NCBI RefSeq assembly: GCF_018881855.1
Contig: NZ_JACVPN010000001.1
Coordinates: forward strand, 682,001 to 746,000
Length of the DNA stretch: 64,000 nucleotides
Reading direction: 5' to 3'
DNA from: Polynucleobacter sp. MWH-Berg-3C6
GTDB taxonomy: Bacteria; Pseudomonadota; Gammaproteobacteria; Burkholderiales; Burkholderiaceae
The position numbers and the translations under genes were made by a program. The first letter of the stretch is position 1, and each line of letters opens with the position of its first letter. Below the pieces are notes generated by a model. That model was not told where the DNA came from. It saw only the letters and a program-made list of their open reading frames with translations, and did not search any database. Below, in pieces: positions 8,275 through 16,677 of the stretch.

Positions 8275-10128
8275 CATTCACATTCAGCCAAGCCCAGAGC
8301 CAAAACTAGCTCTGAAGTAGACCCTTCGCTGCATGCCCACAAAAAGGGCGATGCAAGACATACTCATAGCAAACAAGTCTCAAACCAAAATCTGCTTCTA
8401 ATCGCTCTTGTCTTAACTCTCGGGTTTTCAGGAGTGGAGGGTGCTGCCGCCTATTTTGCAAATTCCTTAGCGCTGATCTCCGATGCCGGTCATATGGTGA
8501 CCGACGCTGCCGCCTTAGGTTTGGCACTCTTGGCGCAAATTATTTCTCGTCGTCCACCTTCACCAAAACATTCTTTTGGTTTTGGAAGGGCGGAAGCACT
8601 TGCCGCATTTGTCAATAGTATTGTGATGCTGGCTTTAGTTGTATGGATTGTGTTTGAGGCAATTAGTCGTTTCTATGATCCGCATAAAGTAGATGGCCTC
8701 ACTGTTACTGTAGTTGCTGGTATTGGCCTAGTCATGAATATCGTAGTGGCCTGGGTCTTGTCGCGTGATAAGAAGAGTGTGAACACTCGCGCAGCACTTG
8801 TTCATGTGATGGGTGACTTGCTGGGGTCGATTGCTGCCTTGATAGCAGGTGTTGTTATTCAGTTGACTGGCTGGATGCCCATCGATGCAATTCTATCGAT
8901 CCTAGTTTCTTTCTTAATTCTCAAATCAACCATCTCTATTCTGGGTGAGTCCTATCACTTCTTAATGGAAGGTGTGCCTTTGCACATTGATTATTTGCAG
9001 GTTGGTAAAGACTTAAGAGGTGTGCCTGGCGTCTTAGCTGTTCATGATCTCCATGTTTGGGAAATGACACCGAGTTTCCCAGCATTGATTGGCCATATTG
9101 AAATTGCAGAAATGCAAGAGTGGCCCGACATCATGTCTCGCATCAATGAGATGTTATTGGACAAGCATGGTATTGATCACGTGACCTTACAGCCTGAGGT
9201 ATTTGGCGGCATTGATGAGCATACTCATGACGAAAATTCGCAGGATGACATTCATTTACCACCAGTAACTCACCAGGGCGATACCTTTTATGTGCAGTGT
9301 GTTGATGGCGAAAGCACGCATCGCATGGCCTATCATGCTTGGGGCAATCCTAGAAATCCTAGAGTCTTATTCTGTGTACATGGCTTAACAAGACGCGGTA
9401 GCGACTTTAAGACACTTGCTGAAGTAATGTGTCAAGACTATTACGTTGTTTGCCCAGACATTGTTGGCAGAGGAGATTCAGATCGCTTGAGCAATCCAAT
9501 GCAATATGCCGTACCTCAGTATGTGGCTGATATTGCTCAACTGGTAAAAACACTGGGCGTATCGCAAATTGATTGGATTGGAACTTCGATGGGCGGCCTG
9601 ATTGGGATGGTGTATGCAGCAATGCCAAACTCCCCAATTCGAAGAATGTTGATTAATGATGTGGGCCCCAAAATTGAGCCTGATGCGATTAAGCGTTTAG
9701 GTTCATATGTTGGGCAGCCATTTTCATTTACTAATCGTAGCGAGGCGCTTAACCGACTTAACGCAATCTGCACTACCTTTGGTGAGCACACCCCTGAGGA
9801 GTGGGAGACCTATAACGGCCCTATGTTGATTGAACGCAATGGTTTGTGGATCATGCACTATGACCCTAATATATCGGTGCCATTTGCTTCGGTTAATCCA
9901 ATAATGGCTAAAGCAGGAGAGGTGGCAATGTGGCATGCGTTTAAGCAAATCCATATTCCGATGTTGATCGTGCGTGGCGCAGAATCTGACTTACTTTCTG
10001 CGGCTACTGTTGCTGAGATGTGCAAAGTCAATTCCTATGCGCGCAGTATTGAAATCCCAAATGTGGGTCATGCCCCTGCATTTGTGAAAAAAGAACAAAT
10101 TGCGTTAGCAAAAGAATTCTTCAGTTAA
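8260..10128 (+). CDS. Fusion of a cation diffusion facilitator (CDF) transporter with an alpha/beta hydrolase
   Basis: One uninterrupted 622-residue frame. Residues 1-38 are His-rich (SHHSHS, HAH, HTH), typical of Zn/Co/Cd CDF proteins. Residues 45-235 hold six membrane segments with the metal site as two HxxxD motifs, H78-D82 (SDAGHMVTD) and H182-D186, and residues 236-315 form the cytoplasmic CDF domain. A His/Asp-rich linker (about 318-338) leads to an alpha/beta hydrolase at 340-622: oxyanion loop VHGLTRRG (373), nucleophile elbow GTSMGG with S443, probable acid D577 and H604 (VGHAP). CDF proteins are usually about 300 residues. Metal efflux is likely; the hydrolase substrate is unknown. 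Both halves keep their catalytic or transport residues, so neither looks decayed. Confidence 0.9.
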   Translation: MSGSHHSHSAKPRAKTSSEVDPSLHAHKKGDARHTHSKQVSNQNLLLIALVLTLGFSGVEGAAAYFANSLALISDAGHMVTDAAALGLALLAQIISRRPPSPKHSFGFGRAEALAAFVNSIVMLALVVWIVFEAISRFYDPHKVDGLTVTVVAGIGLVMNIVVAWVLSRDKKSVNTRAALVHVMGDLLGSIAALIAGVVIQLTGWMPIDAILSILVSFLILKSTISILGESYHFLMEGVPLHIDYLQVGKDLRGVPGVLAVHDLHVWEMTPSFPALIGHIEIAEMQEWPDIMSRINEMLLDKHGIDHVTLQPEVFGGIDEHTHDENSQDDIHLPPVTHQGDTFYVQCVDGESTHRMAYHAWGNPRNPRVLFCVHGLTRRGSDFKTLAEVMCQDYYVVCPDIVGRGDSDRLSNPMQYAVPQYVADIAQLVKTLGVSQIDWIGTSMGGLIGMVYAAMPNSPIRRMLINDVGPKIEPDAIKRLGSYVGQPFSFTNRSEALNRLNAICTTFGEHTPEEWETYNGPMLIERNGLWIMHYDPNISVPFASVNPIMAKAGEVAMWHAFKQIHIPMLIVRGAESDLLSAATVAEMCKVNSYARSIEIPNVGHAPAFVKKEQIALAKEFFS

Positions 10129-10141
10129 GTCTTGGTTGCCA

Positions 10142-12163
10142 ATGGCAAATGCTCCTAGCAAATCTGTAAATGCATTCTTTACCGATGCTTGGTATGGTGA
10201 GCCAGCAGAATCTCACGCTGCTGGCGTTTTGCAAATACTGCAAATACTCAACTTAGACGATGCCACCTTAACGGCTGCTAGCAATATTGCTCGGACGCAT
10301 GGCAAAGATGCTCTAAGTAAATTAATTGGCGAAGAGCCTGCAAAGCTATTAATTGGTTATCGGGGTTTACGCCAGGCTCAGGGAAAGCTGGTTCGTGATG
10401 ATGGTGGCTTAAGTGTTGCTGGTCAAGAAGAGATGTTGCGCAAGATGCTTTTGGCCTTTGGCGATGATTTGCGAGTTGTTTTGATCTATCTTGCTTCACG
10501 TCTACAGACTCTGCGTTGGGTTGCACAAGAAAAAATGACCATGCCTGTAGCTTGGGCCCAAGAGATTCTCAATATTGATGCCTCATTGGCAAATCGCCTG
10601 GGTATTTGGCAAATGAAGTGGGAGATGGAGGACTTGGCATTTAGGGTGATGTCTCCAGATACTTATCGTGATATTGCCAAAATGTTGGATGCCAAGCGCA
10701 TTGAACGTCAGACCTTTATTGATCGGATTGTGCTGCAACTTCAAGATGAATTGAAGATAGCTCAAATTAATGGCGAGGTTCTAGGTAGGCCAAAACATAT
10801 TTATAGCATCTGGAAGAAGATGCAAGGCAAGTCACTCGATTTTGCTGATCTTTATGATGTGAGGGCATTTCGTGTTTTGGTTGCGGATGTTAAATCTTGC
10901 TATGCAGTCTTAGGCATCGTCCATAACGTATGGCAACCAGTGCCACGTGAGTTTGATGACTATATTGCACGCCCCAAGCCTAACGGCTATCAATCGCTGC
11001 ACACTGTGGTGATGAACGAGGATGGAACTGCATTTGAAATTCAGGTGCGCACACAGGAGATGCATCAGCAGGCTGAGTATGGTTTAGCAGCGCACTGGCG
11101 CTACAAAGAAGGCGCCTATATTGGGATGGCTACACCACCTAATCCGGCTAAAACGAATAAGCCCAACACCTCCCATCAACAAGGTACGCATAGCGCAGAG
11201 GTTGCTTATGAGCGGCAGATTGCTTGGGCACGGCAATTAATCTCTTGGAAGGAAGACGCTTGGGAGCAGCTTAAGCATCATGAGATCGATGATCACATCT
11301 ATGTACTCACGCCACTGGGTAAGGTGATTTCACTGGAGAAGGGGTCAACCCCGGTTGACTTTGCCTATGCAGTGCATACCAACTTAGGACATCGTTGTAG
11401 AGGTGCGCGAGTAGATGGCGCAATGGTGCCTTTGGAGACTTCATTACAAAATGGTCAGACCATTGAGATCATTGCCGTGAAGCATGGCGGCCCCTCAAGA
11501 GATTGGATTAGTCCTGATAAGAACTACTTACGCTCACATAGAGCGCGCTCTAGGGTGCGCGCTTGGTTTAATGCGCTTGACGATGAAGAGGCGGGCCTCA
11601 CTGCAAAGCCTGTAGAAAATAAAGTAGAGGTCAGCGCCGAAGAAAAAACTCCCACACCAGAAATTGTTCTGCGCAATAGCACCCGCAAGACTGGGCAGAG
11701 TGGCGATGTCTTGGTAGTCGGTGTAGATTCTTTGTTGACGCAGTTAGCGCGTTGTTGTCGGCCGGTACCTCCAGATTCAATCGCAGGTTTTGTAACTCAA
11801 GGCAGAGGCGTCTCGATTCATCGGCGCTCTTGCAAGACTTTTAGAGGTCTTTTGGAGAGAGCCCCAGAAAGAGTGATTCAGACTGCGTGGACTGCTAATG
11901 CCAAGACAGCCGCAGATAATGATCAAAAGCGGGTATTCCCAGCCGATTTAGTGGTAACTGGCTTGGACCGGCAAGATCTCATGCGCGAACTCTTTGAAAT
12001 TCTGACGCGACAAGGGGTGCATGTCATTGACCTGCGTAAATCCGCTAAAAAGGGCCTGGCTCAGATCCTTTTAACGGTTGAGGTGAAAGACTCCGAAGTA
12101 TTGCGCCTTGTTCAAAATAGCCTGGAAGAGGTCAAAGGGGTCACCCAAGTTCGTCGCCGGTGA
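10142..12163 (+). CDS. relA: GTP pyrophosphokinase, RelA type
   Basis: Stringent-response (p)ppGpp synthetase, 673 residues from the ATG at 10142; a TTG two codons upstream is the alternative. The N-terminal HD-like region (20-170) lacks the HD/ED hydrolase residues. The synthetase domain (about 205-325) carries EFDDYIARPKPNGYQSLHT at 270-288; the acidic EFDD form marks the RelA, synthetase-only branch. Next come a TGS domain (384-445), a CC-containing zinc-finger-like domain (LARCCRPVP, about 530) and a C-terminal ACT domain. It follows the CDF-hydrolase gene by 13 bp without an obvious ribosome site, so coupling is possible. SpoT is expected elsewhere. Confidence 0.93.
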   Translation: MANAPSKSVNAFFTDAWYGEPAESHAAGVLQILQILNLDDATLTAASNIARTHGKDALSKLIGEEPAKLLIGYRGLRQAQGKLVRDDGGLSVAGQEEMLRKMLLAFGDDLRVVLIYLASRLQTLRWVAQEKMTMPVAWAQEILNIDASLANRLGIWQMKWEMEDLAFRVMSPDTYRDIAKMLDAKRIERQTFIDRIVLQLQDELKIAQINGEVLGRPKHIYSIWKKMQGKSLDFADLYDVRAFRVLVADVKSCYAVLGIVHNVWQPVPREFDDYIARPKPNGYQSLHTVVMNEDGTAFEIQVRTQEMHQQAEYGLAAHWRYKEGAYIGMATPPNPAKTNKPNTSHQQGTHSAEVAYERQIAWARQLISWKEDAWEQLKHHEIDDHIYVLTPLGKVISLEKGSTPVDFAYAVHTNLGHRCRGARVDGAMVPLETSLQNGQTIEIIAVKHGGPSRDWISPDKNYLRSHRARSRVRAWFNALDDEEAGLTAKPVENKVEVSAEEKTPTPEIVLRNSTRKTGQSGDVLVVGVDSLLTQLARCCRPVPPDSIAGFVTQGRGVSIHRRSCKTFRGLLERAPERVIQTAWTANAKTAADNDQKRVFPADLVVTGLDRQDLMRELFEILTRQGVHVIDLRKSAKKGLAQILLTVEVKDSEVLRLVQNSLEEVKGVTQVRRR

Positions 12164-12181
12164 TAAACTCTATGGCTGTAT

Positions 12182-12258
12182 AGGCTCGTAGCTCAGCTGG
12201 TTAGAGCACCACCTTGACATGGTGGGGGTCGTTGGTTCGAGTCCAATCGAGCCTACCA
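12182..12258 (+). tRNA. tRNA-Val (GAC)
   Basis: A 77-base cloverleaf: acceptor AGGCTCG pairs with CGAGCCT, then discriminator A and an encoded CCA. D arm GCTCAGCTGGTTAGAGC; anticodon stem CCACC/GGTGG with loop TTGACAT, anticodon GAC at 12216-12218; T loop TTCGAGT. It starts 18 bp after the relA stop and is followed by its own terminator. Confidence 0.96.
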
Positions 12259-12284
12259 ACGAATAAGACCCAGTGGGGAAACCC

Positions 12285-12322
12285 AAGGCGCGGATGCCCA
12301 TAAGCTGCCGCGCTTTATTTTT
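12285..12322 (+). terminator. Intrinsic terminator after tRNA-Val
   Basis: AAGGCGCGG (12285-12293) pairs with CCGCGCTTT (12308-12316), including one G-T pair, across a 14-base loop and is followed by ATTTTT. It separates tRNA-Val from the thrS operon. Confidence 0.75.
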
Positions 12323-12369
12323 AGGTCATAGTAGTAAAACGAAAGTTCAGTAAATAAGATGGAGTCATC

Positions 12370-14292
12370 ATGCTTGTAGTTACTCTGCCCGATGGATCAA
12401 AACGTGAGTTTGAGGCCCCAGTTCGCGTAGCGGATGTTGCTCAAAGTATCGGTAGCGGTCTTGCTAAGGCAGCACTAGGTGGAATTGTTGATGGCAAGAT
12501 GGTTGATACCAGTTTTGTAATCAACAAAAATAGTCAACTCGCCATCATTACTGACAAGAGTCCCGAAGCACTCGAGATCGTGCGTCACTCTACAGCGCAT
12601 TTATTAGCATACGCTGTCAAAGAACTATTTCCAGAAGCACAGGTGACTATTGGTCCAGTTGTGGAGAATGGTTTTTACTATGATTTTTCTTATCACCGTC
12701 CATTTACACCGGATGACTTAGTTGCTCTTGAAAAGAAAATGACTGAGCTTGCTAAAAAAGATGAGCCAGTAATTCGTACAGTGATGCCACGCGATCAAGC
12801 CGTTCAATTCTTCAAAGATCAGGGCGAGAAGTACAAAGCAGAATTGATTGCTGCTATTCCGCAGGGTGAGGATGTTTCTTTGTATGCGGAAGGCAAGTTC
12901 ACTGATTTATGTCGTGGCCCCCACGTTCCGTCTACTGGCAAGCTCAAAGTATTTAAGCTTATGAAGCTTGCTGGCGCTTACTGGCGTGGCGATAGCAAGA
13001 ATGAGATGTTGCAGCGTATTTACGGGACAGCTTGGTTGCGTAAAGAAGATCAAGACGCCTATTTGCATATGCTAGAGGAGTCTGAGAAGCGCGATCATCG
13101 CCGCCTAGGCAAACAGCTTGATCTATTCCATTTTCAAGAAGAAGCACCTGGTTTGATTTTCTGGCATCCAAAAGGATGGTCCATTTGGCAAGAGGTTGAG
13201 CAATACATGCGTCGCGTGTATCAGCAAGAAGGCTATCAAGAAGTCAAAGCTCCCCAAATTTTGGATCGTGCGCTTTGGGAAAAATCAGGTCACTGGGAAA
13301 ACTACAAAGAAAATATGTTCACGACTGAGTCGGAGAATCGTGCCTATGCATTAAAGCCGATGAACTGTCCTGGACATGTACAGATTTATAACTCCGGTTT
13401 ACATAGTTATCGTGAGTTGCCATTGCGCTTTGGTGAGTTTGGTCAATGTCACCGTAACGAACCATCTGGCGCATTGCATGGCTTAATGCGCGTGCGGGGT
13501 TTTACGCAAGATGACGGACATATTTTCTGTACTGAAGATCAAATTCAGTCTGAAGTGGCTAACTTTGATAAAGCAGTCCGCGCCGTGTACCAAGATTTTG
13601 GCTTTACTGAAGTCGCTGTGAAGCTTGCCTTACGTCCGGCAAAACGCGTTGGTGACGATGCGATTTGGGATAAAGCAGAAGAGGCCCTTCGAGGAGCTTT
13701 GAAGGCTTCCGGCCAAGAATGGGAAGAATTACCAGGCGAAGGTGCTTTTTACGGCCCTAAGATCGAATATCACCTCAAAGACTCTATTGGGCGGACTTGG
13801 CAGTGCGGCACGATTCAGGTGGATTTTTCGATGCCAGCCCGTTTAGGCGCTGAATACGTAGCGGAAGACAATAGCCGTAAGACCCCGGTCATGCTCCATA
13901 GGGCAATTGTGGGCTCTTTAGAGCGTTTTATCGGTATTTTGATCGAAAACCACGCTGGAAACATGCCAGTTTGGCTTTCTCCTACCCAGGCAATAGTGCT
14001 CAATATCTCCGGAAATTCTGCTGCATATGCACAACAAGTGCAGCAATCGCTGAAAAAACAAGGGTTTAGAGTCGAATCGGATTTGCGGAATGAGAAAATT
14101 ACGTATAAAATACGCGAGCACGCATTACAGAAGATCCCATTTTTGCTAGTTGTAGGTGATAAAGAATCTGAAAGTAATACGGTGGCCGTTCGTGCCCGTG
14201 GCGGAGTGGATTTAGGTGTGATGCCTCTTGATGCCTTCGTTGCCCGACTCCAGCAGGATATATCCCAGAAAGTCGGACCCGAGCCTAGCTAG
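12370..14292 (+). CDS. thrS: Threonyl-tRNA synthetase
   Basis: Class II aminoacyl-tRNA synthetase, 640 residues, normal length. It has an N-terminal TGS domain (1-62), the editing domain with [16 protein letters not shown] (about 73), catalytic core with [10 protein letters not shown] (zinc Cys), [11 protein letters not shown] and [12 protein letters not shown], and a C-terminal anticodon-binding domain from about 535. The ATG has GGAG 6 bases upstream. It heads the conserved thrS-infC-rpmI-rplT-pheST-ihfA series. There is no T-box and no clear operator-like structure in the 48 bases between the terminator and the start. Confidence 0.97.
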   Translation: MLVVTLPDGSKREFEAPVRVADVAQSIGSGLAKAALGGIVDGKMVDTSFVINKNSQLAIITDKSPEALEIVRHSTAHLLAYAVKELFPEAQVTIGPVVENGFYYDFSYHRPFTPDDLVALEKKMTELAKKDEPVIRTVMPRDQAVQFFKDQGEKYKAELIAAIPQGEDVSLYAEGKFTDLCRGPHVPSTGKLKVFKLMKLAGAYWRGDSKNEMLQRIYGTAWLRKEDQDAYLHMLEESEKRDHRRLGKQLDLFHFQEEAPGLIFWHPKGWSIWQEVEQYMRRVYQQEGYQEVKAPQILDRALWEKSGHWENYKENMFTTESENRAYALKPMNCPGHVQIYNSGLHSYRELPLRFGEFGQCHRNEPSGALHGLMRVRGFTQDDGHIFCTEDQIQSEVANFDKAVRAVYQDFGFTEVAVKLALRPAKRVGDDAIWDKAEEALRGALKASGQEWEELPGEGAFYGPKIEYHLKDSIGRTWQCGTIQVDFSMPARLGAEYVAEDNSRKTPVMLHRAIVGSLERFIGILIENHAGNMPVWLSPTQAIVLNISGNSAAYAQQVQQSLKKQGFRVESDLRNEKITYKIREHALQKIPFLLVVGDKESESNTVAVRARGGVDLGVMPLDAFVARLQQDISQKVGPEPS

Positions 14293-14334
14293 GGGTAGAG
14301 CGGTTTTTATTGTTTTTTTAAAGGAATTAAGAAG

Positions 14335-14859
14335 ATCGCTACTGAAAAATTGCAGCGCATTAACCGGGAAATTACTGCTCCTGAAGTGCGTTTGATTGGA
14401 ATTGATGGAGAGCCCATCGGTGTAGTTAAGTTGAGTGAAGCCTTGGCTGCAGCAGAAGAGAAAGAGACCGATCTGGTTGAAATTGCTCCGACAGCTGAAC
14501 CACCTGTAGTCCGCATCATGGACTTCGGCAAATTCAAATACCAAGAAGCCAAGCGTCAGCATGAAGCCAAGCTGAAGCAAAAAGTGATTCAGGTGAAGGA
14601 AGTGAAATTCCGTCCCGGCACAGATGATGGTGACTATGGTGTGAAGCTACGCAATCTAATCCGCTTTTTGGAAGATGGCGATAAGACAAAGATTACGTTG
14701 CGGTTTCGGGGTCGTGAAATGGCCCATCAAGAAATCGGAGCAAGAATGTTGGAGCGTTTGAAGTTGGATTTGCAAGAGCATGGCCAAGTTGAACAGTTTC
14801 CAAAAATGGAAGGCCGCCAGATGGTGATGGTATTGGCCCCCATTCGTAAGGCTAAGTAA
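14335..14859 (+). CDS. infC: Translation initiation factor IF-3, with a rare ATC start codon
   Basis: IF-3 binds the 30S subunit and proofreads initiator tRNA and start codons. No ATG gives a full N-terminus. Starting at ATC (14335) yields 174 residues that begin [20 protein letters not shown], as in other betaproteobacterial IF-3, with AAAGGA at 14320-14325 as ribosome site. A TTG at 14350 would remove only five residues. An AUU/AUC start is the known basis of IF-3 autoregulation, since the factor rejects its own non-canonical codon. Domains: N-domain to about 80, linker [12 protein letters not shown]-domain with [10 protein letters not shown] and [10 protein letters not shown]. Confidence 0.93.
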   Translation: MATEKLQRINREITAPEVRLIGIDGEPIGVVKLSEALAAAEEKETDLVEIAPTAEPPVVRIMDFGKFKYQEAKRQHEAKLKQKVIQVKEVKFRPGTDDGDYGVKLRNLIRFLEDGDKTKITLRFRGREMAHQEIGARMLERLKLDLQEHGQVEQFPKMEGRQMVMVLAPIRKAK

Positions 14860-14986
14860 CTAGGTTCTACCTGGTTCTTATGTAGGGAGGCACTGAAAGG
14901 TGCTGGTAGTGAGAAGTGCTTCTGGGTACAGGAAGAGTAACCGTCGGTTACCACCTATGTTGCACAAGTAAATGAAGGGGTGCTTT
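14860..14986 (+). promoter_or_regulatory. Structured leader between infC and rpmI
   Basis: 127 bases without a gene, longer than other gaps in this operon. It contains a perfect hairpin GTAACC-GTC-GGTTAC (14937-14951) and a weaker AGGCACTGAAAGGTGCT stem-loop about 14887-14904. In E. coli ribosomal protein L20 represses rpmI-rplT by binding leader RNA in this position; whether this leader does so is inference. Confidence 0.35.
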
Positions 14987-15184
14987 ATGCCCAAGATGAA
15001 GAGCAAGAGTAGCGCTAAGAAGCGCTTCACGGTTCGCGCAGGCGGAACGATTAAACGAGGTCAGGCTTTCAAACGCCACATCCTCACCAAGAAGACCACA
15101 AAAAACAAGCGTCATTTGCGTGGTTCCACTGAAGTTGCGAAAGCTGACGTTAAGTCAATTCGCTCCATGCTTCCATACGCTTAA
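14987..15184 (+). CDS. rpmI: 50S ribosomal protein bL35
   Basis: 65 residues, the standard L35 length, very basic: [14 protein letters not shown] start, then [13 protein letters not shown] and TKNKRHLRG. An in-frame ATG five codons earlier (14972) would add MKGCF, which L35 proteins lack. The AAGGGG before 14987 serves as ribosome site. Followed by rplT at 25 bp. Confidence 0.96.
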   Translation: MPKMKSKSSAKKRFTVRAGGTIKRGQAFKRHILTKKTTKNKRHLRGSTEVAKADVKSIRSMLPYA

Positions 15185-15209
15185 CCTCAGACTAGATTAG
15201 GAGAATTCA

Positions 15210-15575
15210 ATGCCAAGAGTCAAACGTGGGGTTACAGCAAGAGCCCGTCATAAAAAAATCACTGATGCCGCAACAGGTTACCGCGGTCGCCGTAAAAACG
15301 TATTCCGTATTGCTAAGCAAGCGGTTATGCGTGCTGGTCAATATGCATATCGTGATCGTCGCAATAAGAAACGTGTATTCCGCGCTTTGTGGATTGCTCG
15401 TATCAACGCGGCTGTGCGTGAGCATGACATGACCTATAGCGTATTCATGAATGGCATGAAGAAGGCATCTATCGATCTCGATCGCAAGGTACTTTCTGAT
15501 ATGGCCATTGCTGACAAACCGGCTTTTGCCGCTTTGGTTACTCGGATCAAATCCGTAGTAAACGCTGCAGCTTAA
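15210..15575 (+). CDS. rplT: 50S ribosomal protein bL20
   Basis: 121 residues, typical L20: [16 protein letters not shown] at the N-terminus, [18 protein letters not shown] in the middle and the globular C-terminal domain with [21 protein letters not shown]. It binds 23S rRNA early in 50S assembly. The ATG has AGGAGA 7 bases upstream. Probable autoregulator of rpmI-rplT through the leader at 14860-14986 (inference from E. coli). Confidence 0.97.
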   Translation: MPRVKRGVTARARHKKITDAATGYRGRRKNVFRIAKQAVMRAGQYAYRDRRNKKRVFRALWIARINAAVREHDMTYSVFMNGMKKASIDLDRKVLSDMAIADKPAFAALVTRIKSVVNAAA

Positions 15576-15603
15576 TTATTAGTTTCTAAAAAACTAAGCT
15601 GCA

Positions 15604-16650
15604 ATGGTTTCTCTCGACCAAATTGTCGAGGATGCTAAACGTGATTTCCTCGGAGCTGCCGATGCGGCGGCTCTGGAGGACGCGAAAGCCAAGTATCTCG
15701 GTAAATCAGGTGTTCTCACTGAGCGTTTGAAAGCGCTTGGTGGAATGTCGCCTGAGGAGCGCAAGAGTGCTGGCGCCCAAATTAATCAAATCAAAACTCA
15801 AGTAGAAGCTGCATTACAAGAGCGTCGCCAATCTTTGGCCGATGCCGTATTAATGCAACGTCTTGCAGCAGAGTCAATTGACGTTTCTATGCCTGGCCGT
15901 GGCCAAGCAGTAGGTAGCTTGCATCCTGTGATGCGCACCTGGGAGCGCGTTGAAGAGATCTTCCGCTCTATTGGTTTTGATGTAGCTGATGGCCCTGAAA
16001 TTGAAACTGATTGGTTTAATTTCACCGCCTTAAATAGCCCTGAGAATCACCCTGCACGCTCGATGCAGGATACTTTTTATATCGATGGCAAAGATTCCAA
16101 TGAGAAGCCTTTGTTGTTGCGTACGCATACTAGTCCGATCCAGGTTCGTTACGCGAGCGAGCATGTCAAGAAATATGCCAACGCAGATGTCATGCCTCCA
16201 ATTAAGGTCATTGCACCCGGAAGAACGTATCGTGTGGATAGTGATGCCACCCATTCACCTATGTTTCATCAAGTTGAAGGTTTATGGATTGCGGAGAGCG
16301 TTTCATTTGCCGCTCTGAAGGGTGTGTATACCGATTTCTTAAGAACCTTCTTTGAAACGAATGAGCTACAAGTACGTTTCCGCCCATCCTATTTCCCATT
16401 TACAGAGCCTTCTGCTGAGATTGACATGGCCTTTGGTAGCGGTAAGCTTGCTGGCCGCTGGCTAGAGATCTCTGGAGCAGGGCAGGTTCATCCAAATGTA
16501 TTACGCAATATGGGTATTGATCCAGAGCGCTATACCGGATTTGCCTTTGGCTCTGGCTTAGAGCGCTTAACAATGTTGCGTTACGGCGTTGATGACTTAC
16601 GCCTCTTCTTTGAAAACGATTTGCGTTTCTTAGCGCAGTTCCCTGCATAA
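15604..16650 (+). CDS. pheS: Phenylalanyl-tRNA synthetase alpha subunit
   Basis: 348-residue alpha subunit of the alpha2-beta2 class II synthetase. An N-terminal coiled coil (1-90) contacts tRNA. The catalytic domain has [14 protein letters not shown], the motif 2 region [11 protein letters not shown] and motif 3 [17 protein letters not shown] near the C-terminus. The ATG at 15604 is 28 bp after rplT, with no terminator or attenuator-like hairpin between them, so it is probably read through from the infC operon. Confidence 0.97.
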   Translation: MVSLDQIVEDAKRDFLGAADAAALEDAKAKYLGKSGVLTERLKALGGMSPEERKSAGAQINQIKTQVEAALQERRQSLADAVLMQRLAAESIDVSMPGRGQAVGSLHPVMRTWERVEEIFRSIGFDVADGPEIETDWFNFTALNSPENHPARSMQDTFYIDGKDSNEKPLLLRTHTSPIQVRYASEHVKKYANADVMPPIKVIAPGRTYRVDSDATHSPMFHQVEGLWIAESVSFAALKGVYTDFLRTFFETNELQVRFRPSYFPFTEPSAEIDMAFGSGKLAGRWLEISGAGQVHPNVLRNMGIDPERYTGFAFGSGLERLTMLRYGVDDLRLFFENDLRFLAQFPA

Positions 16651-16677
16651 CAATTTTTTTAAATCTTAGATCGCGCT

